64,000 nt of DNA from JACADW01 sp963747985 (GTDB lineage Bacteria; Acidobacteriota; UBA6911): contig CAVVHG010000001.1 in assembly GCA_963747985.1 (NCBI GenBank), forward strand, positions 620,001 to 684,000, read 5' to 3'. Positions 1 to 9,442 of the stretch are shown one piece after another (the stretch's first letter is position 1; each line of letters begins with the position of its first letter). The notes below the pieces were generated by a model. That model did no database searches. It was not told where the DNA came from and saw nothing but the letters and a program-made list of their open reading frames with translations. Position numbers and translations under genes: made by a program.

Positions 1-997
1 TTTGCGGATGAGTTCGGAGCGGTCGTAGATGGGGACGATCCTGATGCCCTTGGGCAGCCCGGGCCCGATCTGTTTGATCTTCTGCTTGACGCGATCGATG
101 ACGTCGAGGGCGTTTTCGCCCTGGCGCATCACGATAATTCCGGAGACCGCCTCGCCGGTCCCGTCGAGGTCGGAGGTGCCGCGCCGGATGTCCGGGCCGA
201 GGGCGACCTGGCCGATGTCCTTGACCCGGATCGGCGTGCCGCTTTCGCTCGCGGTCAGGACGATACTTTCGATGTCGCTGACCGTGCGGGCATAGCCGAG
301 GCCGCGCACCATGTATTCAGTCCCGCCGAATTCGATGAGCCGTCCGCCGACGTCGGCGTTCCCGCCGCGCACCGCATCGACGACCCGGCCGATCGGGATG
401 CCGTAAGCCTGGAGGCGGTTCGGGTCGACCTTGACCTGAAACTGCTTGCCGTAACCGCCGATGGGCGCCACCTCGGCGACGCCGGGAACCGCCTTCAGGT
501 AGTAGCGCAGGTACCAGTCCTGGAGGGTGCGCATCTCGGCAAGCGTGTTCTCGCCGGAGTCATCGACCAGAACGTACTGGAATATCCACCCGAGTCCTGT
601 GGCGTCGGGGCCGAGCTCGGTCTGGACCCCTTGCGGCAGCCGGGGCAGGACTCCGGAAAGATATTCGAGCGTACGCGAGCGCGCCCAGTAGATGTCGGTG
701 CCGTCCTCGAAGATGACGTAGACGAAGGAATAACCGAAGTCCGTGAGAGCCCCGGACGGCGCGCACGCGTGGGGCGCCGAGCAGCGCGGCGACGATCGGG
801 TAGGTGACCTGGTCTTCAAGGATGTCGGGGCTGCGGTCCCAGCGCGAGTAGACGATGACTTGCGTGTCGCTCAGGTCGGGGATGGCGTCGAGCGGAACGG
901 TCGTCATCGACCACCACCCAACGGCAGAAAGCCCGAGGGCAAGGAAGACGACGAGCAGCCGGTTGTTGGCGGAGAACTCGATGATGCGGTTGATCAT
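1..997 (-). CDS. cusA: CusA/CzcA-family heavy-metal efflux RND pump, N-terminal part, cut by window edge, one frameshift
   Basis: Inner-membrane pump subunit of a tripartite metal exporter (CusCBA or CzcCBA type) driven by proton import. The start matches the family: first transmembrane helix, then a stretch reading PLDAIPDLSDTQVIVY, and then the porter domain, in which I can read a DGTDIYWARSR segment and a DATGLGWIFQY segment. These two lie in a different frame from the N terminus, so one base is gained or lost near position 750. After the shift the frame stays open to position 1, so only about the first third of a roughly 1,030-residue protein is present. It starts 50 bases after the CusB stop codon and is surely in the same operon. 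Copper/silver rather than cobalt/zinc/cadmium is suggested by the neighbouring multicopper oxidase and the metal-binding domains on CusB. Confidence 0.85.
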
Positions 998-1030
998 GCG
1001 GTGAGTCTCGGGGGTTGAGGACGCTTAAGG

Positions 1031-1062
1031 AATATAGAATTTAGAATCTAGAATTTAGAATC
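1031..1062. repeat. 7-bp simple repeat (TAGAATT type) covering the cusB stop codon
   Basis: About four copies of an AT-rich 7-bp unit related to TAGAATT stand out from the GC-rich surroundings. The repeat encodes the last residues of CusB and supplies its stop codon, so a change in copy number would alter the C terminus. Confidence 0.7.
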
Positions 1063-2711
1063 CTTCACCACGTAGTTCGCGGGATTCTTCTGAAAGCTCT
1101 CCTTGCAGGATGGATTACAGAAGTAGTAGGTCCTACCCTGGTACTCGGTCTTCATCACGCCCGGCGCGGTGATATCCACGTCCATCCCGCACACCGGGTC
1201 ATTGGCCATCTTGCTCGTCAGACTGTCGTGGCACTTTCCGCCTCCGCCTTCCTGCATCTTTGATTCTGAATTCTGAGTTCTGAATTCTGAATTCTTCCCC
1301 AGATACATCTCCGGCCCCGCTTCAAACTTGACCTTGCACTCAGGAGCGCAGAAGTAATACGTCTGTCCTCTATAGATACTCTTCCCGCCGGCTTTCTTCG
1401 GATCGATGCCCATGCCGCAGACAGGGTCAAGCAGGTAGTCTTCGGGAAGTCCCGCGGCGGCCAGCTTCATGCGGCTTTCGGAATCGACGAGGAAATTGCC
1501 TGAAACGACAATCCGCTCGCCGTCCATCAGCCCGCTGCGTGATTTCAACCCGATCGCCAAGGCGCTGGCCGGTTTCAACGCGTCGCGGCTCGAAATATCC
1601 GTTTCCCCGGTCGACAAACACGGTTTTTCTGAGTCCCGTATCGAGGACCGCCTCTGCGGGCACGCTTAGAGCCGGAGGGATACTGGATCGGAAGCTCGAC
1701 ATCGACAAACATGTCGGGCCGAAGCGCATACCCGGGATTAGCGGCTTCCAGCCGGAACTTGAGCGTGCGTGTCGCCGGATCGAACTGGGGCAGCACGTTG
1801 CTGACGCGCGCCTGAAACGACTTGCCTTGGGCCGCTTGGATGATCCTGGCACTCGCGCCGGGACGGAAGTATCGGGCCTCGCTCTCGACCATGTCGGCGA
1901 GGACCCAGACCCGGCTGAGATCTGCGATCCGATAGAGCTCGGTGCCTTTTTCGAAGCGCTGGCCGGGCGAGATATTCCTCTGCAGGACGAACCCCGCTTC
2001 GGGGGCGCGGATTTCTATGTTTTCGGGGGTCTGCCGAGTTCGGGAGATCTCGTCCATCTGGTGCTCGGTCATTCCCAGGTTGCGCAGCGAATTACGGTAA
2101 CTGTCGACACTGGCGTTGGTCAGCTCGAGCTGCTCTTTAGTTTCCTTGCCACTCTTCTCGAACCGGTCGAATGATTTCAGGCCGTAGAGATACGCCTTGA
2201 TGGCCGAGAAGAACTCCGGCGCAAAAAACGTCGACAGAAGCTCGTCCTTCTTGACCAGGCTGCCCGTTGTGACAGGGAGTATCTTCTTGACCCAGCCGTC
2301 GGTAGCGGAGTTGACACGGAAGACGCGGCTCTCGTCGGGGACCACCCTCCCCAATACGCGGATGGGCTGGTTCCAACCCGCCTTCTCCACCTTCGCCAGT
2401 CTAACGCCGATCAACTGCTGCCTCTCGGGCCCCACTTGCACAGTCCCGGGAAGCGTATGCGTGCCCTCCGGGTGTGCAGCCTTAGCGTCTTCCCCTTCCG
2501 CGTAAACCGGCTCGAGCTGCATGCCGCAGTCGGGGGCAATGCCCGGCTTGTCCGACTTGTAGGCCGGGTGCATCGGGTCGTGCCAGTAAAGAATCTTGCG
2601 CCCGGCCGGCACGGACTTCGAGCCGCCGGTGCGGGGGCTGTACCAGGTTCCGGCGAGGAAAGATGCCACTACGATGACAATCAGGCCGGCAATTCTTGCA
2701 GGACTCTTCAT
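1048..2711 (-). CDS. cusB: CusB-type periplasmic adaptor (membrane fusion protein) with N-terminal metal-binding domain and two C-terminal YHS domains; two frameshifts
   Basis: Links the CusA pump to an outer-membrane channel and passes metal to it. In order: a signal-anchor helix (residues 8-22), a heavy-metal-binding domain (about 40-70) with YWHDPMHP and DCGMQLEPVY, the HlyD-type hairpin/lipoyl/barrel core, then two YHS domains, each with DPVCGM and a YYFC...C pair that would bind metal. Two single-base frameshifts interrupt it, near 1685 (in the beta-barrel domain) and near 1535 (before the SGLMDGERIV segment); protein similarity continues on both sides. The two YHS domains are joined by a linker encoded by a 7-bp simple repeat. 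Start ATG at 2711. A terminator separates it from the upstream oxidase gene, so it probably has its own promoter. YHS domains on CusB-like proteins are known, but two in tandem is less common. Confidence 0.85.
1259..1296. repeat. 7-bp simple repeat (TGAATTC type) inside cusB
   Basis: About five copies of a 7-bp unit close to TGAATTC lie in frame between the two YHS domains. They encode a Ser/Asn/Glu-rich linker that resembles no part of either domain. The unit length equals that of the repeat at the cusB stop codon. Confidence 0.75.
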
Positions 2712-2799
2712 GTTTCAAGAATATGTGGAGTGCGACGCCTAAGCGCCGAACGCCAAGAGTTTATATGTTCTTTCGGCAGAGTACAGGGGCGACTTATCG

Positions 2800-2830
2800 A
2801 AAAAAAGCCCCGGCGCCGAGGCGCCGGGGC
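2800..2830 (-). terminator. Rho-independent terminator of the multicopper oxidase gene
   Basis: A perfect 10-bp GC-only stem (GCCCCGGCGC with its complement) and a 4-base loop, followed on the minus strand by seven T. It sits 43 bases after the oxidase stop codon and before the cusB start, so the oxidase is probably transcribed separately from cusBA. Confidence 0.9.
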
Positions 2831-2872
2831 AGTTGGTCTTGACTCTACACTGGAGACGTCCGGGAGGTCAGA

Positions 2873-5114
2873 CTAGGTAACCACCAGAGCGTGCATCATG
2901 TCGTGCTCTTCGTGCTCCAGGATATGGCAGTGCCACACGTACTCGGCTGCCGCCGGTCCGTGGGCTGACAGGCGTCGGGATAACCGTCCCGTCCGCTTTC
3001 ACAATCTGTGCCTGTGACAGGTCGAATTTCATGATGACCCGGGTCACCGTGCCAGGGTACATCGGCACCGTCTCCTTCCAGCCCAGCTCGTTTCGGCTCG
3101 GCGGGATGAAGGCGCCGGTGAAGTGTGCACAGGACTCGACGCATCACCGGTCGAACAGTTGCCGATTGATGACCTGGACGTTCACCAGGTGGAAGTGCAT
3201 CGGGTGAACGTCGCCGGTGATGTTATAGATCTCCCACACTTCCGTGTTGCCGGCAACGACGATCTCCTCCGTGGCCCCTGCGTTCTTAGCCGGTCCCTCG
3301 ATGTAACTCGCCGATCCGAAGTAGGGCGAGCCGAAGGGTGCTATTCTGCCGGCGTTGCCGAGGATCTGGATGAGCCGCCCATACTCGTCGAAGTACTCGT
3401 TCAGGGTCAGGAAGCGCGTACGGACACTAGGCGGGCACGGTCGTCTCAGCCCCACGGAGTGAGCAGGAACGGATCGATGCCGGCTGTCAGGTCCGTACTT
3501 GTGCCGATTGTCAGCGGTATGTCCGGAATCCTGCGTCGGCAACCACGTTGAACCGCATGAGGACTCGGGTGTTGGGTCCGAAGCCCTCGGCGTGGTTCGC
3601 GTTGACCGGGTTGCCCGCTAAGGTTCAAGCCCGGGAAGTAGTCGTTCCGGTCGTCGCCGCCGGGAACGGGGCAGGTGCGTCGTTGTAAAGGATGATGCTT
3701 TGTCCCGGCATAGTCGCTGAAGTCGACGATGACATCGGGCCGCTCCGCCGGCGCCACGAGCAGGGACTTGTCGAGTCTGCGATGGGTCGACCTGGCCAGT
3801 TTCCGGATCCAGCACGTCTAGATCGAACGGCGTTGCTGACGGGACCTCGCCGGGTTCGACAGGAAGCCCCCCTCGGTGCCGATCTGCAGCCAGTAGGACG
3901 TATCTCCCGTGGCGGCGTTCACGAATGCCTGTTGGTCGGGATGCCGTTGGCATCCAGGGTGATTCCGTTCGGGCTGCCGTCATGCGACGTAGAGCTGCAG
4001 GTTGAGGAACCGGGCGTTGCAGGCGTTGAGGAAGCGGAAGCGATAGCGGCGCGCCTGGACCTGACCTCCGGGTAGGCCGTGCCGTTGACCAGCATCGTGT
4101 CGCCGAAGAACTCGGGGATGGACGATGGATCCGGCAGAGTGAGGCCGCCTGCGCCCGACGTCCCAGCGGTCCGGTTCGTAGGTGTGGGCATACCAGAGGC
4201 TGCCCGGGCTCTGGTCACGCGTCTGCGGAACGATGCTGTTCCAAGTCGGATCTTGCTGCTTGATATCCCGGCCCGACGAAGATCTTGTCCTGGAAGACGA
4301 GGGGGAGCTCGTGTGCCGCCGGCTCTCGATGTAGTGGCGGCAGGCCCTGGCTGATGAGACCCGCTTCAAAGCTGTCGCGGATCAGCAGGCCGGAGGCGAT
4401 GCCGGCATAGGCGTTGAGCCGGGTGATGCCGACGGCGTGGTCGTGATACCAGACGAACCGGGCGCTTTGGTTCAGCGGGATAGTAGTACTCGGCCTCGTT
4501 CGGCGGCTGCCGTCGGATTCAGGACCTTGGTTGTTCAGGAAGCTCAGGCCGTGCGTTCCGCTCGGGACGCCACCAGTCGAACGGGCCGCCGTCGCTGATC
4601 CAGGGGACCAGGCCGCCGTGGAAGTGGACGGCGGTCCGGTTGATGCGCCTGGTTCGCCCCCGGGATGGTCGTGTCGACAGGGATGATGTGCTGGCCAGCG
4701 TCTGAAGAGCTGGTTCTGGAAGTGTGATCTGGATCGGCACTCCCTTCTGCCCCACGATGATCCCGCCGAGGTGCCTCTGCGGTTGCTTGCCTCAGCCCCA
4801 AGGGATTGGCCGGGTTGTAGCCCCACAGGGTCGTCCCGGCCCATGGCGACGAAGGAGGCACGATCTGATCCTGATACTGCGCGATATTGATCGTGTAGTG
4901 CGTCACGCCTGTTACGGGGGCCGACGATCCGAGATCTGGTGCTGCGACTGGGATGCCCCCGGGGCCGACGCCACGCAGCGCGGTCCTGAAGAGAGGGATT
5001 CCCGGGCTCTGGTAGAATGCGTAGGCGCTGCGGATCGACGCTTTATAAGCGGCAATCGCTGCACGTGCCCATCGCCGTGGTTTTCACAAAATCCCTTCTA
5101 GTCAGCTTGTTCAT
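2873..5114 (-). pseudogene. Tat-exported multicopper oxidase (CotA/bilirubin-oxidase-like), broken by ten or more frameshifts
   Basis: Would oxidise Cu(I) or other substrates with O2 in the periplasm. The start at 5114 has an AGGAG ribosome site and a twin-arginine signal (RRDFVKTTA). All four copper signatures are readable in different frames and in the right order: HFHGGL near 4620, WYHDHA near 4445, HPMHFHL near 3195, and HCHILEHEEHDMM near 2920, just before the TAG at 2873. These would supply the type 1 and the trinuclear type 2/3 ligands. The frame changes at least ten times, about once per 150-200 bases, yet none of the copper ligands is lost and all motifs remain. This looks more like a poor local consensus than long-term decay, but a recent pseudogene is possible. 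Upstream is a Crp-type regulator; downstream is a terminator, then cusBA. Overall size (about 740 codons) is large for the family. Confidence 0.75.
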
Positions 5115-5320
5115 GCTTAAACTCTCCTATCGTGCAAAAAGGTTCTTGTGCCTTCAGGCTGCGCGAAGGATTGATCCGCGGACACGGCGCAAGGGGATTC
5201 GTGCAAGTCGAGAGACACGTGCCACCCGCAGCTTTCCAACCCTTAATCCCCGCCGATTACCCAGTCGCCGACTCCAGCGGCAGCACAGGCAGACCGGAAG
5301 GGGAAACCAATTTCAACATC

Positions 5321-5336
5321 TGTGACGATTATCACA
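5321..5336. promoter_or_regulatory. Crp/Vfr-type binding site, TGTGACGATTATCACA
   Basis: A perfect TGTGA-N6-TCACA palindrome, identical in both arms to the classical Crp consensus. It lies about 200 bases upstream of the multicopper oxidase start and just downstream of a gene for a Crp/Fnr-family regulator, which makes that regulator the obvious candidate to bind it. Confidence 0.65.
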
Positions 5337-5358
5337 GAGACAGACCTTTTTGTCTGTC

Positions 5359-5390
5359 AAGTAGTGGACGCGAAATGTAAAGTAGTTGAC
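5359..5390. repeat. Pair of 11-bp direct repeats resembling an insertion-sequence end
   Basis: AAGTAGTGGAC and AAGTAGTTGAC lie 21 bp apart, and the block is bounded by TGTCAA and TTGACA as inverted termini. Repeated short boxes like these occur at the ends of some insertion sequences. No transposase gene is present, so at most this is a remnant. Confidence 0.25.
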
Positions 5391-5694
5391 ACTAAAGCAA
5401 AAAAGTTCTTGAACCCGGCGCCCAAGAACCCCGTTGGCGGGATCTTGGGGATCTACTTCCCGGCTTCCTTCACACTGCGAGCGTCATCCGACCATGAAAG
5501 TCAGTTTCAGATCAATTCGCGGCATTACCCATTTTGATATAGGTATTAATACCCAGCCTGTGGAAATCCAGATTTCATGTGAAGAGGCGCGATCATGTGA
5601 CCGCTTTCCTTAACCGGATTGTACCCACAGATTCTGCTGACCAGGCAAAGAAGGAGGGGCTGAAATCGAGACGCGGGGGCTACGATCGCTCTGA

Positions 5695-6391
5695 TCATCC
5701 GGCGCCGTGGATCAGGGTGATCCAGCTGCGGTTGCGCTTCAACTTCCCGGCTGCTTCCAGCTCGCCCAGGATTTTCGAGGCCCACTGGCGCGAGCACCCG
5801 ATCTTGTCTGCCAGCATCTGAACCGTAGAGCGGCACAGGTATGCGCAACCCCGATTCGGCCGGTACGCCGTAGATTCTGCCCAGTTCAATCAACGCGGAC
5901 ATCAGACGATCGCCGGTCGGAACCCTTGCCGAAAGTTGGAGCACGTTCTCCACGAGGCGGATTTCCTGCCGGCAAAGGTGCCCAAGCAATTCCAGCGCAG
6001 AAACAGGATGATCCTTCAGATATTCGAGAAACCGGGGTGCTTCCGCCAGATCGAAATCGCATTCGGCGATAGCAGTGATAGCGAATCCATGAGGGAGGCC
6101 GGCAAGAGTCCAGGGGACGCCGAAGACGCTTCCAGGTCCCATCAGGTCAGCGAAGGACTTTCCATTCGGCAGCACGGTCGAGACTTGCACAAGGCCCCGC
6201 CGCAGGACGTACGCATAGCGCACAGCGTCTCCCTGGCGGACGATCGTGGAGTGGCGCCCATAAGTGTGCCTGGAGGCAATCTCGCGGAATGCCGGATCAG
6301 CTACAAACGAAGGGCAGCCGGGCGGGATTTGGTCGGTCGATCGAGGGTCGGGCCGTCCCGGGTGTGCACGTCCCTTGCCCCGAGCCCTCAC
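5695..6391 (-). CDS. Crp/Fnr-family transcription regulator, one frameshift before the HTH
   Basis: Cyclic-nucleotide-binding-type sensor domain followed by a winged helix-turn-helix. The sensor part shows the usual jelly-roll pattern (VRQGD, YVLRRGLVQVS, PGSVFG) and then a dimerisation helix. The DNA-binding part (VQMLADKIGCSRQWASKILGE) is in another frame, so one base is gained or lost near 5825. None of the N-terminal Fnr iron-sulfur cysteines is visible, so a Crp-like or redox-independent protein is more likely than an oxygen sensor. The start is uncertain: GTG at 6391 follows GGGGAGG, but ATG codons up to about 6510 are also in frame. It stands upstream of the metal resistance genes in the same orientation and diverges from the radical SAM gene. 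A Crp-type site lies between it and the oxidase. Confidence 0.75.
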
Positions 6392-6591
6392 GTCACCTCC
6401 CCTTCGACTTGACCTGCGCAAGCGCCCATCCATCCAATGGTCCCCGGACATTCTCTCGCGCTCCATATCGCCTGCCCGGCTCATGGAGCCTAACTCGGCA
6501 CATCGGCACAATTGGCGGGTTATTTTAGCAGCGAGAACAGAACATACAAATCCTGTTCGTCCGGTAATCATGCCGGAAGTAGAATCGCTTC

Positions 6592-7850
6592 ATGGCGCGA
6601 AGCCGGGTCCTCCTCGTCAATCCGCCCATCCATGACTTCACCGCATACGATTTTTGGCTCCGGCCATACGGCATGCTGAGGGTGGCAGGACGGATAGGGC
6701 AACGTGCGACCTGGAAGTATTCGATTTTCTGATTTCCCGAATGACGGATGCCTGGGGGCGGGGGCGATTTCCGGAGGCGCTCATCACCAGGCCGCAGGCG
6801 TTTCGCGATATTCCTCGACGGTTCCGACGTTTCGGGAGGCCGCGGCAGGAATTTCACGAATTTCTCCAGAGCCGCAGGTTTGACGTAGTGCTCGTCCAGA
6901 CAATGATGACCTATTGGTACGGTGGTCTGTGCGAAATCATCGAAGACCTCCGCCGACTCCAGCCCCAGGCTGCGATCGTCCTGGGTGGCGTATACGCGAC
7001 ACTGCTTCCCTCGCACGCGCAGTCGCTCGGCGCGGACCTTGTCGTGCAGGGTTCAGAGTTGGCGCCGCTCTTGCGGCTGCTTGCGATTGTTCCGGCGAAT
7101 GCACCTCCATACTGGAACGGCTCGCTGCGGCAGGTCGGAGTCATGAAACTGACGGAGGGCTGCCCCTTCCGCTGCACATATTGTGCCGTGCCGCTCACCG
7201 CACCCGATTTCAGCTTCAGACCCGTGAACGAATGCCTGGAGGAGGTCCGGGGCCTTGTGCGGTTGGGCGCGCGCGACGTTGCTTTCTACGATGATGCCCT
7301 GCTCTTCAAGTCCGGCGATTGCCTGGCACCATTCCTGCGCTCCGTGATCGCCGAGAAGATCGAGCTGTCGTTCCACACTCCCAATGCCCTCAATGCTCGG
7401 TTCATCACTCCTGAGATTGCCGCCCTGATGGTTCGGGCCGGGTTCGCCAGCTTTTTCATCGGGCTCGAAAACGGCGCCAACGAGTGGCAGCAGAGCACAG
7501 GCGGCAAGCTTACCCGGGAGGAATTCACAGATGCGGTCGCGGTATTGCGTAGCGCTGGCGCGAAGCATGTCTGCGCCTATGTCATGATCGGTCACCCGGA
7601 TATCGAGCTCGATGAAATTGAAGCGACGATGAGATTCGCCCATAGCCGGCGGGTCCGTGTGCTTCTTTCCGAATTTGCGCCGGTTCCCGGCACCCCGGAC
7701 GGCGAGCGCTGCCGCCCCTGGGCGGATATCGAAGAACCCTTGTCACACAACAAGACCGCCTTTAATATCAGGCGGTTCGGAGTGCAGCAGGTCAACCGGA
7801 TGAAAACACTGTGCCGCCAACTCAATTTCCAGATCCAACAGGGAGAATAA
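6592..7850 (+). CDS. Radical SAM protein with B12-binding-type N-terminal domain, one frameshift
   Basis: The N-terminal half has the Rossmann-like fold of B12-binding radical SAM enzymes: it opens with ARSRVLLVNPPIHDFTAYDF and later has VVLVQTMMTYWYGG and IVLGGVYATLLP. The core has the [4Fe-4S] motif CPFRCTYC followed by the usual barrel strands (FYDDALLF, FFIGLENG). The ATG at 6592 gives the typical family start, but the frame breaks after about 38 codons (near 6705); from there on it is open to the TAA at 7850. Only 2 bases separate it from the MttB-like gene, so the two are cotranscribed and probably act together. The substrate is unknown. Whether it really binds cobalamin cannot be told, since a clear DxHxxG motif is not visible. 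Confidence 0.8.
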
Positions 7851-7852
7851 CC

Positions 7853-9342
7853 ATGCCGACGGAAAACACTCAGAAGCGGCCGCTCCTGGAGATGCTCAGC
7901 CAGTCTTTCTCGAGCGGATTGTTGCGGAAGCCTTAGAGATCCTGTCGAAAGTGGGCGTCTTCGTGGAGAACAAGGAGGCCCTCACCCTTCTGGGCGATGC
8001 CGGGGCTCGAATTGACAAGAGCCGGAGGGTTCTCCTGTCGGAGGACCTGGTATGGCGCTGTGTCCGGTCGGCACCGTCGCCGATCCAGATCTTCGATCGC
8101 CGGGGTGAGCCATCGATGCTGCTGGACGGCCTGAACGTTCATTTCGATCCCGGTTCTGCCGCACTCAAGATCCTCGATCACAGGACCGGCCAAGCGCGTG
8201 CGCCGCGGACGGAAGACCTGCTGGCCTTTTCCCGGCTCACCGATGCCCTCGCGCACTATGACGGCCAGAGCACAGGGATCGTCCCGGCGGACGTTCCGGA
8301 GCAGATTGCTGACCGTTACAGGCTCTTCATCGCCCTGCTGGGTTCGAAAAAGCCCGTCATCACCGGGACGTTCGCCGTTGAGGCCTTCGCCGTCATGAAG
8401 GAGATGCTGTCCGCGGTCGCCGGGGATGAGGAAAGGCTCCGGGCGCGGCCGATGGCGATCTTCGATGCCTGTCCCTCGCCGCCGCTGAAGTGGAGCAATC
8501 TCACCACGCAGAGCCTGATAGACTGCGCCAGGTCCGGGTTGCCGGCGGAACTCGTCTCGATGCCGCTGCTGGGCGCGACCGCTCCGGTTTCGATGGCCGG
8601 CGCCCTCGTACAGCACACGGCCGAGAACCTGAGCGGCGTGGTCATCCACCAGCTCGCGTGCCCGGGCAGCCCGATAATCTACGGCGGCTCTCCGGGAGCC
8701 GTGGACATGCGGAGCGGCACCATCGCCATGGGCTCCATCGAAGCGATGATGCTCATCAGTTCCTATGCGCAGATAGGCAGATTTTTCAAGTTGCCCACCC
8801 ATGGTTATCTCTGTATGAGCGACACGAAGGTCGTCGACGCCCAGGCCGGGCTCGAATCCGGCATGGGTGCGATGATGGCCGCTCTCTCCGGGGTGAACGT
8901 GGTTTCCGGCGCCGGGATGCTGGAGTTCGAGAACTGCCAGAGCCTCGAAAAGCTCGTAATCGACAACGAGATCTGCGGCATGACGAAGCGCCTCGTCAAG
9001 GGGATCATCCCGCGCGCGGAGAAGCTGGCCGAGGATCTCTTCGGGGATCTTACAGATGGGCAGCTGTTTCTCACTTCGCCGCGGACGCTCGCGTACATGC
9101 GAGAGGAGGTCTCCTCTCCCAGCGCCGCCATCGATCGGCAGCCCAGGGAACTCTGGCAGTCAAAGGGCGGCAGGGACGCCCTGCAGCACGCGCATGAACT
9201 GGTGAATGGCCTTCTGGCGAAACACAAACCGGAGGCGCTGCCGGACGACGTTCGTGCCGAGCTTGTCCGCATCATGACGGCAGAGGCTCAGCGATACGGG
9301 ATGGATCGGCTCCCGGCTGCCGTCGAACAGGACCGACTCTGA
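7853..9342 (+). CDS. MttB (trimethylamine methyltransferase) family protein, non-pyrrolysine, one frameshift near the start
   Basis: MttB-superfamily TIM-barrel methyltransferases move a methyl group from a quaternary or tertiary amine to a corrinoid protein. Family hallmarks are the run from GATAPVSMAGALVQH through GGSPGAVDMRSG to the DAQAG segment, and the C-terminal EKLVIDNEICGM region. No in-frame TAG occurs, so this is a non-pyrrolysine member like the glycine-betaine enzymes, not a trimethylamine enzyme. The ATG at 7853 gives the normal start (RPLLEML), but the frame changes near 7900; the second frame continues with ERIVAEALEIL and is open to 9342. No corrinoid protein or MtbA-like gene is nearby, so the methyl acceptor is unknown. 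It follows the radical SAM gene directly and probably works with it. Confidence 0.8.
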
Positions 9343-9391
9343 TGTGGACACTGCCCTGAAGGTCAATTCTGCCCTTACGGTGGGAGCCATC

Positions 9392-9430
9392 AGCTCTCAG
9401 CGATCAGCTTTCAGCTGAAAGCCGAGAGCT
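9392..9430. repeat. Nested palindrome between convergent genes
   Basis: A perfect 16-bp palindrome (GCTTTCAGCTGAAAGC) sits inside 7-bp arms AGCTCTC/GAGAGCT. It lies between the convergent ends of the MttB-like and DUF1080 genes and may fold as a bidirectional terminator, although no T-run follows on either strand. Confidence 0.5.
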
Positions 9431-9442
9431 GACTGCTGATAG

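Larger units (their letters stand above)
5115..5694. other. Intergenic region upstream of the multicopper oxidase
   Basis: No credible gene. It holds the leader of the oxidase gene, a perfect Crp-type palindrome (5321-5336) and a pair of 11-bp direct repeats (5359-5390). Nothing recognisable in 5400-5694. Confidence 0.6.

Noticed and set aside
5546..5694. Longer version of the Crp-family protein ending at 5546
   Set aside because: This frame continues only because of the frameshift near 5825; the real HTH lies in the other frame and ends at 5695.
7933..8802. 289-codon open frame antisense to the MttB-like gene
   Set aside because: No recognisable protein pattern; a frame shadow of the methyltransferase.
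7853..9342. Pyrrolysine-encoding amber codon in the MttB-like gene
   Set aside because: The TAG at 7934 is only in the wrong frame after the early frameshift; the true frame has no internal TAG.
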